Translations under genes and position numbers: made by a program
Assembly (NCBI GenBank): GCA_023255285.1
Contig: JALRIY010000018.1
Coordinates: forward strand, 1-18,296
DNA length: 18,296 nt
Source: Algoriphagus sp.
GTDB lineage: Bacteria > Bacteroidota > Bacteroidia > Cytophagales > Cyclobacteriaceae
Direction of reading: 5' to 3'
Shown: one piece after another, positions 6,725 through 13,994 of the stretch
How the letters are laid out: each line of letters starts with the position of its first letter
Numbering within the stretch: position 1 is the stretch's first letter
Notes under the pieces: model-generated
What the model was told of the DNA's origin: nothing
What the model saw: only the letters and a program-made list of their open reading frames with translations
The model's database searches: none

Positions 6725-7123
6725 ATGAAAACATCATTTCTATTTTTTTTACTCCCCATTTTATTTCTGACCAAGGAAGGTTTTGGGCAGCGCCTGATGG
6801 ATGGTAGCCGTCGGACGGTAGGCTATATCGAAGGGGATCGGGTGACCAATGGCTCTCGATCGACAATTGGCTACCTGGATGGGAGTCGGGTCATGGATGG
6901 GTCACGGCGGACCATTGGCTATGTGGAAGATGGTCGGGTGATGAATGGATCCAGATCTACTGTAGGCTATATCGATAATGGGCGGGTGATGGACCAGTCC
7001 CGCAGGACGATTGGCTACATAGAAGACGGACGAGTGATGGATGGTTCTCGCAGGACGATTGGCTATTACGAGGGCGTTCGGATCACCAACACAGCATTAT
7101 TTTTCTTCTTCTTTTTTTATTGA
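6725..7123 (+). CDS. Secreted protein of six 16-residue beta-repeats
   Basis: The 132 residues begin with a signal peptide (1-21, cleavage near GFG|Q). Residues 23-118 are six consecutive 16-residue repeats of pattern R-V-M-[DN]-G-S-R-[RS]-T-[IV]-G-Y-[IV]-[ED]-x-G, followed by a partial seventh (RITNTA) and a striking C-terminal FFFFFFY. The first four repeats alternate between MDGSRRT and xNGSRST forms, suggesting a 32-residue higher-order unit. Each repeat can be read as two short strands joined by turns, as in a toroidal beta-propeller-like fold. I recall Bacteroidota proteins of this kind being called '5-fold beta-flower' proteins, but I could not check this. The function is unknown. The poly-Phe tail could be a last strand or a membrane-facing plug. 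It stands alone between the fumC terminator and dinB. Confidence 0.85.
   Translation: MKTSFLFFLLPILFLTKEGFGQRLMDGSRRTVGYIEGDRVTNGSRSTIGYLDGSRVMDGSRRTIGYVEDGRVMNGSRSTVGYIDNGRVMDQSRRTIGYIEDGRVMDGSRRTIGYYEGVRITNTALFFFFFFY
6791..7078 (+). repeat. 48-bp coding tandem repeat, six units
   Basis: Six in-frame units of 48 bases encode the 16-residue repeats. The units begin at 6791, 6839, 6887, 6935, 6983 and 7031. Codon choice varies between units (for example the arginines use cgt, cgg, cga, aga and cgc), so the array is old and selected at the protein level rather than recently amplified. Confidence 0.85.
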
Positions 7124-7293
7124 AATTTGCTTATTCAAAGTAATTCAAACAGATTTTTTGCAAGTGGCAAGATGTAGATAATTGTCGACAGACGACAGCC
7201 CAAAGACTACAGCTCATTAAAATGATTTTCAAACCTTATTTTTAATTGGTAACTGGTGACAAAGTGGATAATCAGATTAAAAAATGTAACGCA

Positions 7294-7818
7294 ATGAAAT
7301 TTATACCCTTCTTTTTTCTTTTTGTAGCAGTTTCTATTGAACTGAAAGCTCAAGACTCGGCCATATTAATTAATGCGCATCAGCAGAAGCTTACTGAGGC
7401 GATGCGATATACGCTTGAGGTGGCAGAGAAAATGCCGGAAGCGCAATATGGGTATCGTCCTACTCCCGAAGAGATGTCCTTTGGGGAGCAGCTCCTGCAC
7501 TTGGGGGATAATTTAGTTTGGCTTTCGAGCAGCTTTTTGGCGGAGAAACCTTTGCCGCACCGCTCCAAGGTTGAGGGTCAAGATGTGAGTAAAGTGGAGG
7601 TGATACGCTTACTTACTGAATCCTATGACTTTGCTTTGCGTCAGCTGGAGGAGCTTGATGCGAAGAGCTTGACAAAAGAATTTCCTTGGAGGGGTGGGGT
7701 CATGAATAAAATTCAGTTTCTCAACTTGATTCAAGACCACCAAACCCACCACCGTGCTCAGGCGATTGTTTACCTGAGGTTAAATCAGGTGGTACCACCG
7801 GCTTATCGGGGCTGGTAG
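7294..7818 (+). CDS. Exported DinB-fold metal-binding protein
   Basis: DinB/YfiT-fold proteins are four-helix bundles that hold a divalent metal with three histidines; many are thiol-transferases or have no known function. With the ATG at 7294 the protein has 174 residues: a signal peptide (1-20, ending ELKAQ|DS), the first ligand H69 in EQLLHLGDN, and H149 and H153 in QDHQTHHRAQAIVYLR, which is the typical HxxxH. The end VPPAYRGW is also typical of the DinB_2 type. The longer reading from 7246 has GTG at the front and would bury the signal peptide, so it was rejected. The signal peptide places it outside the cytoplasm, unlike the bacillithiol-linked cytoplasmic relatives. No neighbour indicates a substrate. 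Confidence 0.85.
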   Translation: MKFIPFFFLFVAVSIELKAQDSAILINAHQQKLTEAMRYTLEVAEKMPEAQYGYRPTPEEMSFGEQLLHLGDNLVWLSSSFLAEKPLPHRSKVEGQDVSKVEVIRLLTESYDFALRQLEELDAKSLTKEFPWRGGVMNKIQFLNLIQDHQTHHRAQAIVYLRLNQVVPPAYRGW

Positions 7819-8415
7819 TAGTTGCTCTTACCTGGGTGGATGGAAATGAACTGATCACCATTTGTTTCCTCGCTAAAATTGATTGGAGGAAATTGCGGCT
7901 ACTCAGAAAATTCAAAAAATCAATCGATATCATTTTGGGGGCAAATTTTTCAATTGAAAAAAGATGCGTCCACGTGTAAAAGCGATTCTTCAAAATGAAG
8001 ACGTAACGTTTTTAATTTTAGAACGACTGATATTGACTTAAGAAGGCCCGGGTAAAAAAGTGCAACCCCGAGCACATGCCATGCTTTTTTAGATGCCAGA
8101 TCATTCCCTCAATTTCTTTTTTCTTAACACGCAGCTTTAGGTTACTTTTTTGATGGCCTATAACGTTAATTCTAGGCCCCTTTCTTATCCATAGGGTAAT
8201 TTTTAAATAAAATGGTTGCAGTGAACTCCGTATTCTTAGCTGGCTAATGCGCTAAAATTTTCCGCTTTAACTCTACTTAAGACCAGTAACCCGTTTCTTT
8301 GCATCACTGTAACAAAGTCAAAGGCTAGGTTGATTCGAATTCTTGGTATTTCAACTTGTTTATTTTTTAGTATTTTAGGCTACTCAACGAAATTCTTAAC
8401 CTATTTCCTTATAAA
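7819..8415. other. 597-base stretch without a recognisable gene
   Basis: No ORF here has a plausible start, composition or family motif on either strand. The longest antisense reading (to 7993) only continues the shadow of the DinB gene. The visible structure is a 16-base perfect palindrome tttttcaattgaaaaa (7946-7961), AT-rich without a GC core, which might be an operator-like site or chance. There are several T-runs (8084-8091, 8116-8125) but no GC stems before them. The last 80 bases must hold the promoter of the DoxX-like gene, but I found no exact TAnnTTTG box. It may be decayed coding DNA; I cannot identify the source. Confidence 0.5.
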
Positions 8416-8820
8416 ATGTCCAATCCTACCCCTTCCAATGCCCTTCATATCTCCCTATGGGTGGTACAAGTTGCCCTTGCCCTCGCCTTTGGCATGATCG
8501 GAGTGACCAAATTGACTACTTCTGAGGCGGATCTTATCCAACAATCCGGCGAGCTCATTGAAAAATATGGGGTCGGCTTGATTCGATTTATTGGAATAGC
8601 TGAGGTCCTGGGTGCACTTGGACTGATTCTGCCTGCCGCGCTCCGCATCCTTCCTATACTCACTCCGCTCGCATCTCTAGGTTTAGCGATCATCATGGGC
8701 TTGGCCACTGCCTTTCATGCTTCTAAAGAGGAACCTGTAGTCACTCAACTTGTCTTTTTGGCACTCGCCCTTTTTGTGTTCTGGGGTAGAATAAAAAAGG
8801 CTCCAATTTCATCTCGCTAA
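8416..8820 (+). CDS. DoxX-like four-helix membrane protein
   Basis: The 134 residues form four predicted membrane helices at about 13-31, 54-73, 78-100 and 109-124. The conserved features of the DoxX-like group are visible: FGMIGVTKL in helix 1, IGIAEVLGALGLILP (59-73) around helix 2, and a cytoplasmic basic end (GRIKKAP). Members are inner-membrane proteins, some linked to thiosulfate:quinone oxidation or redox stress, most of them uncharacterised. The stop is only 9 bases from the stop of the convergent sulfatase S1, so the two transcripts must overlap or terminate inside each other. Confidence 0.85.
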   Translation: MSNPTPSNALHISLWVVQVALALAFGMIGVTKLTTSEADLIQQSGELIEKYGVGLIRFIGIAEVLGALGLILPAALRILPILTPLASLGLAIIMGLATAFHASKEEPVVTQLVFLALALFVFWGRIKKAPISSR

Positions 8821-8829
8821 CGTTCGATA

Positions 8830-10278
8830 TCAATTGATTCTGGCGGCTGCCCGCCTCTCGGTACCTACATGTTTAGTAAGGTCGTCCCCAAGTGTTCCTC
8901 TGTATTGATTGGCAAGCTCGGTTAACCTAGAAACTACTTCTGGGAATAGAGGGGATAGGTCATGGCTTTCACCAGGGTCGGTGGAAAGGTCGTATAGGCC
9001 TAGGGGGACTTCCATTGATTTGTAAACTCCCGGATACCCATCATTTCCTCGCTGGGTGTTTAAATAGGTCTGAGAAATATGTGGAAACACCAATTTCCAT
9101 GTTCCTTGCCGTATTGCTTTAAGGCTATTTGCATCGTAGTAATAAACAAAGTGGTCTCGAGGATTGGCACCGGGCATTTGCTGAAGTAGGGGTAAGATAT
9201 TTACCCCATCAATTTTTTGATCCGGTAAAGGGGCGTCTAAGAGGGCAGCTAGCGTAGGTAAGATATCCATGGTGGAGGCAAGCTGGTTGGTGATTGTTCC
9301 TACAGGGATTACGCCCGGTAAGCTTACGATGCATGGTACACGGACGCCACCTTCCCAAGCCGAGCCCTTGCCTTCTCGAAGGCCACCACTGCTACCAGCA
9401 TGGTTGCCAAAGGTTAACCAGGGGCCATTGTCACTTGTAAAGATGACCAGTGTATTTTGGCTAAGACCATTTTTGATTAGTGCAGCCATCACTTCCCCAA
9501 TAGAATCGTCTATTTCGGTCATTAAGTCTGCAAATAGGCCAGCTCCAGTTTTGTTTTTGTAGGGATCAGACACCGCAATGGGGACATGAGGCATGGAATG
9601 GGCTAAGTACAAGAAAAAGGGAGTCTCCTTGTGCTGCTCAATAAACTGCACTGCCCGCTGGGTGTACAATTGTGTGAGTTTAGCTTGGTCCTCAAGCGTG
9701 CGGATGGGGATCACGGGATCATTCCCTTCAAGTAAAAAGAGGGGAGGGTACTTGTATTTTCGGTCTGCTGTGTCGGTAATAGGCTTACCATCGTAGCCCA
9801 CAGGCCACATGTCGTTGGAGTAGGGAAGGCCAAAATAGGAGTCAAAGCCGTAGGAGGTGGGTAGGTAAGGGGCTTTTGCACCGAGGTGCCATTTACCAAT
9901 CATGCCGGTTTGATAGCCTTTCTTTTTTGCGAGGGTGGCGAGGGTTTCTTCCTCTGGATTCAGTGCTATGGTGGACCAGGGCATAAGTGCTCCAGAGATG
10001 CTCAGTCGATTGGGGTAGCAGCCAGTAAGTAGAGCCGCTCTAGAGGCGCTACAGACGGCCTGCGCTGCGTAGAAATTGGTAAATCGCATCCCGGAAGCAG
10101 CAAGCGCATTGAGGTGAGGGGTCCGCTGTGGATAGCCTCCATAAGCCTCTAGGTCCCCATAACCAAGGTCATCCATAAAAATCAGTACCACGTTAGGGGT
10201 GGCTTGATTACGCATATTCACCTGTGCTTGGGCACCGAAGTACAGGAAGGGAAGGAGGAGGAGGAATAGATTTTTCAT
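8830..10278 (-). CDS. Secreted sulfatase S1 (formylglycine-dependent, family S1)
   Basis: This alkaline-phosphatase-superfamily sulfatase hydrolyses sulfate esters, probably on a glycan, in the periplasm or outside. The 482 residues have a signal peptide (1-18, AQA|Q). The metal and active-site set is complete: DDLGYGD with D36 and D37, the maturation motif CSASRAALLTG with C76 converted to formylglycine and R80, GKWHLG with K129 and H131, H228 and H231, TSDNG with D283 and N284, and GLREGKGSAWEGGVRVP with K304. The motif is the C-x-A-x-R variant rather than C-x-P-x-R. The C-terminal domain ends with LYDLSTDPGESHDL, typical of arylsulfatase A-like members. The substrate cannot be told from sequence. 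Its leader and promoter are duplicated at 16012-16072 upstream of GH127. Confidence 0.95.
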   Translation of the reverse strand: MKNLFLLLLPFLYFGAQAQVNMRNQATPNVVLIFMDDLGYGDLEAYGGYPQRTPHLNALAASGMRFTNFYAAQAVCSASRAALLTGCYPNRLSISGALMPWSTIALNPEEETLATLAKKKGYQTGMIGKWHLGAKAPYLPTSYGFDSYFGLPYSNDMWPVGYDGKPITDTADRKYKYPPLFLLEGNDPVIPIRTLEDQAKLTQLYTQRAVQFIEQHKETPFFLYLAHSMPHVPIAVSDPYKNKTGAGLFADLMTEIDDSIGEVMAALIKNGLSQNTLVIFTSDNGPWLTFGNHAGSSGGLREGKGSAWEGGVRVPCIVSLPGVIPVGTITNQLASTMDILPTLAALLDAPLPDQKIDGVNILPLLQQMPGANPRDHFVYYYDANSLKAIRQGTWKLVFPHISQTYLNTQRGNDGYPGVYKSMEVPLGLYDLSTDPGESHDLSPLFPEVVSRLTELANQYRGTLGDDLTKHVGTERRAAARIN

Positions 10279-10585
10279 GGATTAGGAATCTTACCAATAA
10301 GTTAGCAATAAAATGGAGGAGTAAAAAGCTGTTTTTTTCGGCCACTGCCAATTAACCGAAAATTGAAAGTTTCCATTTTCTTCAAAACCAGTTTTTATCT
10401 CCTTTTGATCTATTGAAGAGCAAGTAGGCAGAGGGAATGCTATGAGTAAGGAAAACCTTTTTCGAATGCGACATTTTATTTGGGGAAAAGTCCTCCATTT
10501 TTTAATTTATGATTCAATAGTGCTCAATTTTTGTATTCGAGTTAAATGCTTAGCAGTTGAAGCAGTGCTCATTCTTTCCAATTTG
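10279..10585. promoter_or_regulatory. Divergent control region, left copy
   Basis: This region lies between S1 and the relic of a second sulfatase. Its S1-proximal part is nearly identical to 16015-16072 near GH127, and its right end adjoins a relic of the S2 gene. The middle (about 10337-10580) is only weakly similar to the equivalent 16073-16325, but the two are almost equally long (about 250 versus 260 bases). The ATG at 10442 opens a reading frame of low quality that runs into the relic and is not a gene. Confidence 0.55.
10299..10335 (-). promoter_or_regulatory. 37-base conserved block upstream of sulfatase S1
   Basis: This block matches 16036-16072 at 36 of 37 positions (the difference is G at 10328 versus A at 16065). 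Relative to its gene it begins 21 bases before the S1 ATG. On the minus strand it contains actcctccattttattgc followed by TAACTT, a partial -7 box. Preservation while the surrounding spacer has diverged suggests a promoter or regulator site, though common descent alone could also explain it. Confidence 0.55.
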
Positions 10586-10765
10586 GTGAAAAAGTCAGTT
10601 TTATTTTTCTACTTTCATTTGGAGTTTATTGGGCTTCCTTTGGCCAGACCAAAGAAGAATCCAATATGCTCTTGATGCATGTAGATGATTTGATTTGTAC
10701 AGATATTGGGGTTTTTGGAACTGATTTTAATGAAACGTTCCCTTACATCAATTGGGCAGAATTAC
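10583..10765 (+). pseudogene. Decayed 5' fragment of an S2-like sulfatase gene
   Basis: Bases 10586-10736 align with the first 152 bases of the sulfatase at 16332, with about 23 mismatches and one single-base deletion by hand count (about 84% identity). The start codon aligned to ATG is GTG. The deletion lies after the eighth aligned base past AAAAAG, near 10600, and shifts the frame to a TGA at 10673-10675. With the frame restored the product reads SFGVYWASFGQTKEES and later LLMHVDDL, matching the signal peptide and first metal-binding aspartates of S2. Weak similarity may continue to about 10765. The catalytic cysteine region is missing. The relic ends 25 bases before the permease gene. Confidence 0.88.
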
Positions 10766-10789
10766 GGATAATCAAACAATTTATTTTCA

Positions 10790-12196
10790 ATGAGCAATTC
10801 GTTTTTAAAAAAGGTAGTTGGTGAGACCAACGAATTTGAGCGCACTCCGATTCCGAGTGGTAGTCTGAAAGGAGCGAAAAGCTTTTTGGGAATGTATGCA
10901 GGCGAGCATACGGCTGGAACCGAGTTTGTGATTGGTCCCTTGTTTGTGGCACATGGAGTATCGGCCGGAGACCTCGTTTTTGGATTATTGATTGGCAACC
11001 TCTTAGCAGTGTTGAGTTGGGGATTGATTACAGGGCCAATTGCAGCCTCCAAGCGTCTTACTTTGTATTATCAATTGGAGCGAATAGCTGGCAAAAACGT
11101 GGTGCGCTGGTACAATCTGGTAAACTCCTTAATGTTCTGCTTTCTTGCAGGGTCTATGATTGCAGTTTCAGCCACAGCTGTGGGAATTCCTTTTGACCTT
11201 GAGATGCCCACCCTATCGGATTGGTTGCCGAGGACGCCAGGCTGGATTTTGACTGTATTTTTTATGGGAGGAGTGATTACGCTAGTGGCTATCCAAGGAT
11301 ACTCCCAAGTGTCCAAATTTGCAAATGTGATGTCTCCTTGGATGATACTGGTCTTCTTTGCTGCAGCTATTGTGGGTTTGGCTCAACTTGGGGTGGGTTC
11401 ATTTGAAAGTTTGATTAGCATTTCTCAAGAAGTTATTTGGAATGGAGTTCCACTCGCTGGTATGTCCAAATTCACGATTTGGCACACCATTTTTTTTGCC
11501 TGGTTTTGCAATATGGCCATGCACATTGGGATGTCTGACTTGACCATTCTTCGTTATGCGAAGTCTTGGACCTACGGATTTTATTCCTTTGGAGGAGTTT
11601 TTTTAGGACATTTTGTGGCTTGGATCGCATCTGGGATTCTCTATTCGGTATTTCTTCAGGCCGAATCCGCTTCACAGGAATTTGCTCCTGGAGCTATTGC
11701 ATACAAGACGCTAGGAATTGCTGGGGCGATTTGTGTGGTGATCGCAGGTTGGACTACTGCCAATCCTACAATTTATAGAGCTGGACTAGCACTACAGGCG
11801 ATTTTTCCAAAAGTTTCAACTTGGAAAATCACAGCTAGTGTAGGTGTGGTGACTAGTTTGGCTGCTTGTTTTCCGGCTTTGGTCATGAAGTTGTTGGATT
11901 TTGTGGCCTTGTACGGGTTAGTGCTGATGCCGATGGGGGCAGTAATTTTTGCAGATTTCTATTTTTCTAAGAAAATGGGTTTTCAATCTGAAGCTGCGTT
12001 GAATTCCAAGTCTGCTTTCAGTCTTCCGGCTTTGTTGAGCTGGGTATTCACTTTGGTTTTCTGCTTGGGGTTGAACTTTTTTTATGGGGTTGAAATTTTT
12101 TTTCTAGGGCTACCGGGATGGTTTGTGGCAATTGCAATTTTCATTGTGCTTTCAAAAATAAAATACCCACTTGCTAAATCGCCTTATCTAGAATAA
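10790..12196 (+). CDS. NCS1-type permease (cytosine/purine/hydantoin permease family), probably for a sugar
   Basis: The 468 residues are mostly hydrophobic with about twelve predicted membrane helices and a LeuT-like start: GMYAGEHTAGTEFVIGPLFV (34-53), then GLLIGNLLAVLSWGLITGPIAA (65-86), the Gly-rich first helices of the NCS1 family. Other NCS1-like points are QGYSQVSKFANVMSPWM and NMAMHIGMSDLTILRYAK. Classical members carry nucleobases or hydantoins with H+ or Na+. Here the gene is followed by a tiny membrane protein and a sugar isomerase on the same strand, and no nucleobase gene is near, so I infer transport of the isomerase substrate, such as L-rhamnose or another monosaccharide. The start ATG is preceded by AT-rich DNA just after the sulfatase relic. 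The superfamily call is good; the substrate is inference. Confidence 0.8.
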   Translation: MSNSFLKKVVGETNEFERTPIPSGSLKGAKSFLGMYAGEHTAGTEFVIGPLFVAHGVSAGDLVFGLLIGNLLAVLSWGLITGPIAASKRLTLYYQLERIAGKNVVRWYNLVNSLMFCFLAGSMIAVSATAVGIPFDLEMPTLSDWLPRTPGWILTVFFMGGVITLVAIQGYSQVSKFANVMSPWMILVFFAAAIVGLAQLGVGSFESLISISQEVIWNGVPLAGMSKFTIWHTIFFAWFCNMAMHIGMSDLTILRYAKSWTYGFYSFGGVFLGHFVAWIASGILYSVFLQAESASQEFAPGAIAYKTLGIAGAICVVIAGWTTANPTIYRAGLALQAIFPKVSTWKITASVGVVTSLAACFPALVMKLLDFVALYGLVLMPMGAVIFADFYFSKKMGFQSEAALNSKSAFSLPALLSWVFTLVFCLGLNFFYGVEIFFLGLPGWFVAIAIFIVLSKIKYPLAKSPYLE

Positions 12197-12276
12197 TGTA
12201 AACGTTAAAAAAGTCCAACTTGGGAATAATAGAAGTTTTAAGCCGAGATATAAGCGTATAATTAAACGATAAACCC

Positions 12277-12462
12277 ATGAAAATGCTACTAAAAATAGGG
12301 TCCTTCCTTGGATTGGTGCTCACCCTTGTGCCACCGATTATCTTCTTTGTTGGGAATCTAGAATTGAGTCTAATGAAAGGGTATATGGGTATTGGCATGG
12401 TGCTATGGTTTGTGACTGCACCATTTTGGATAAATAAACCATCAAAAAGTGAGGAAGTGTAA
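12277..12462 (+). CDS. 61-residue two-helix membrane protein
   Basis: I cannot assign a named family. The protein begins with MKMLLKIGSFLGLVLTLVPP and has two hydrophobic helices (about 4-26 and 33-50) joined by a short turn (NLELSLMKG), then a polar tail NKPSKSEEV. Composition, a clean start and position argue for a real gene: it sits 80 bases after the permease stop and 91 bases before the isomerase start, all rightward. I recall short proteins with FLGL.LT..P and WFVTAPFW patterns beside sugar genes in Bacteroidota, but cannot verify it. It may be a small subunit or stabiliser of the permease. Confidence 0.75.
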   Translation: MKMLLKIGSFLGLVLTLVPPIIFFVGNLELSLMKGYMGIGMVLWFVTAPFWINKPSKSEEV

Positions 12463-12553
12463 TTTTCAGGATCAATAAACTCAATCACTAGTTTCTGAAA
12501 AATTTGACCCGAGCTAAGTATTTACCAAATAACCTGTAACTATAATTCCGAAA

Positions 12554-13795
12554 ATGCCAACCCACTTCCACCAAAAATCCTTTTCACTGCTATCTGAGCA
12601 GTTAAATTCAAGGGGATTGGATCTCAATTATTTAATTCAAAAAATTACCTCGTTTCAGATTGCGGTTCCTTCCTGGGCTTTAGGTGCCGGAGGAACGAGA
12701 TTTGGGAGATTTTTGATAGGTGGTGAACCAAGAAATCTCGAAGAAAAACTGGATGACATAGGGCTTTTGGCCAAGTTGACCAAGCGGACAGATGCTGTTT
12801 CTCTCCATATTCCTTGGGATATTCCTCAAGACATTCAGCTGATTAAGCAAAAGGCGGCCGATCTACAAATCCGATTTGATGCCATGAACTCAAATACTTT
12901 CCAAGATTATGGACAGCCTTTGACGTATAAATTGGGTTCACTTAGTAATGCAGCTGCTGACATTCGAAAGCAGGCTGTGGAGCATAATCTTTTGGTGATC
13001 GAAGTAGGGAAGGAATTGGGTAGCAAAGGGCTTACCGTATGGTTGGCAGATGGAAGTAACTTTCCGGGTCAGGCTCATATCAGAAATGCGCTTCAATGGA
13101 CTACTGAATCACTTCAGGAAATATATGCTGGCTTACCGGCGGATTGGAAGTTATTGTTGGAGTACAAGCCCTACGAACCAAATTTTTACCATACGGTGAT
13201 TCCAGATTGGGGTACTTCAGCCCTGATTTGCCGGCAGCTCGGAGAGAAGGCTAAAGTTTTGGTGGATTTAGGTCACCACCTTCCCAATACCAATGTCGAA
13301 CAGATTGTGGCGACGCTGATGCATCAGAACATGTTGGCAGGTTTTCACTTCAATGACAGTAAGTACGGGGACGATGATTTGAGTACAGGAAGCATCAAGC
13401 CCTACCAGTTGTTTTTGATTTTCTGTGAATTGGTCAACGGAGCCGAAGAAAATGTCCAGACTTGGGAAAGTATTTCTTGGATGATCGACGCCAGTCACAC
13501 TACTAAAGACCCCTTGGAAGACTTAATTCAGGCTTTGGAGTCTATTTCACAGGCTTTCGCTAAATCGCTTTTAGTGGATCGTGTAAAACTAAGTCAATAT
13601 CAGTTGGAAGGAGACGTGGTTGGGGCACAAGAAATACTTCAAGATGCGTTTTTAACTGACGTAAGATCTTTGGTGAGAGAAGCTAGAATCCAAAGTGGCG
13701 GAGAAGCAGATCCTTTGGATTACTATAGAAGAGAAAAGATTAGAGAAAAGCGAATCCTTCAAAGGGGTAAAAATAGTCAAGCAAGTGGCTTATGA
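12554..13795 (+). CDS. rhaI: L-rhamnose isomerase, Pseudomonas stutzeri (RhaI) type
   Basis: This TIM-barrel metal-dependent aldose-ketose isomerase converts L-rhamnose to L-rhamnulose, and relatives accept many rare sugars. The 413 residues compare with about 430 in the P. stutzeri enzyme. The recalled metal ligands of that enzyme line up with a nearly constant offset of 16: E203 (LLEYKPYEP), D238 (VDLGHH), H265 and D268 (GFHFNDSKYG) and D312 (MIDASH) for the structural metal, and H241, D273 and D275 for the catalytic one. K205 and the motif WLADGSNFPGQ (163-173) are also conserved. The tail is helical and basic, as in the tetrameric family. It follows the permease and the small membrane protein, so uptake and isomerisation are probably coupled. 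No rhamnulokinase or aldolase is in the window, so the true sugar remains open. Confidence 0.87.
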   Translation: MPTHFHQKSFSLLSEQLNSRGLDLNYLIQKITSFQIAVPSWALGAGGTRFGRFLIGGEPRNLEEKLDDIGLLAKLTKRTDAVSLHIPWDIPQDIQLIKQKAADLQIRFDAMNSNTFQDYGQPLTYKLGSLSNAAADIRKQAVEHNLLVIEVGKELGSKGLTVWLADGSNFPGQAHIRNALQWTTESLQEIYAGLPADWKLLLEYKPYEPNFYHTVIPDWGTSALICRQLGEKAKVLVDLGHHLPNTNVEQIVATLMHQNMLAGFHFNDSKYGDDDLSTGSIKPYQLFLIFCELVNGAEENVQTWESISWMIDASHTTKDPLEDLIQALESISQAFAKSLLVDRVKLSQYQLEGDVVGAQEILQDAFLTDVRSLVREARIQSGGEADPLDYYRREKIREKRILQRGKNSQASGL

Positions 13796-13994
13796 TCAGG
13801 CAAAATCCTTTAAGACCTAATTCGAATAATTAAAATGGACACTACAAAGAAACTGTAGGGAGTGCTATGCAACTAAAGGTTAGTTTCTAAAAGCCCCTCA
13901 AATTACTTTTTTAAGTACAAGCTATTGCCTCTCACTTACCGAGTAAAATTTCTGGCGGTACTAAGCCTTATTCTAGTTGATGTAAGTTTTTGTT
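13796..13994. other. Convergent spacer between isomerase and GH127
   Basis: The 199 bases separate two facing stop codons. I see no coding sequence and no GC-stem terminator, only AT-rich DNA, with a T-run at 13907-13912 preceded by no convincing stem. Read-through between the two transcripts looks possible. Confidence 0.45.

Noticed and set aside
6791..7078. CRISPR-like periodicity of 48 bases
   Set aside because: The repeats are in-frame coding units without unique spacers and vary at synonymous positions, so this is a protein repeat. No CRISPR array, tRNA or rRNA was recognised anywhere in the window.
7946..7961. 16-base perfect palindrome tttttcaattgaaaaa
   Set aside because: It is AT-only apart from one C/G pair on each side, lies 127 bases past the DinB stop and has no second copy that I saw. 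It may be chance, so it is not listed as a regulator site or terminator.
7721..7993. 90-residue leftward ORF overlapping the end of the DinB gene
   Set aside because: Half of it is antisense to DinB, the rest is spacer; no motif or plausible context.
10442..10675. 77-residue rightward ORF before the permease
   Set aside because: Its second half is the frameshifted sulfatase relic read from the wrong frame, and the first half has spacer-like composition. It is an accidental ORF.
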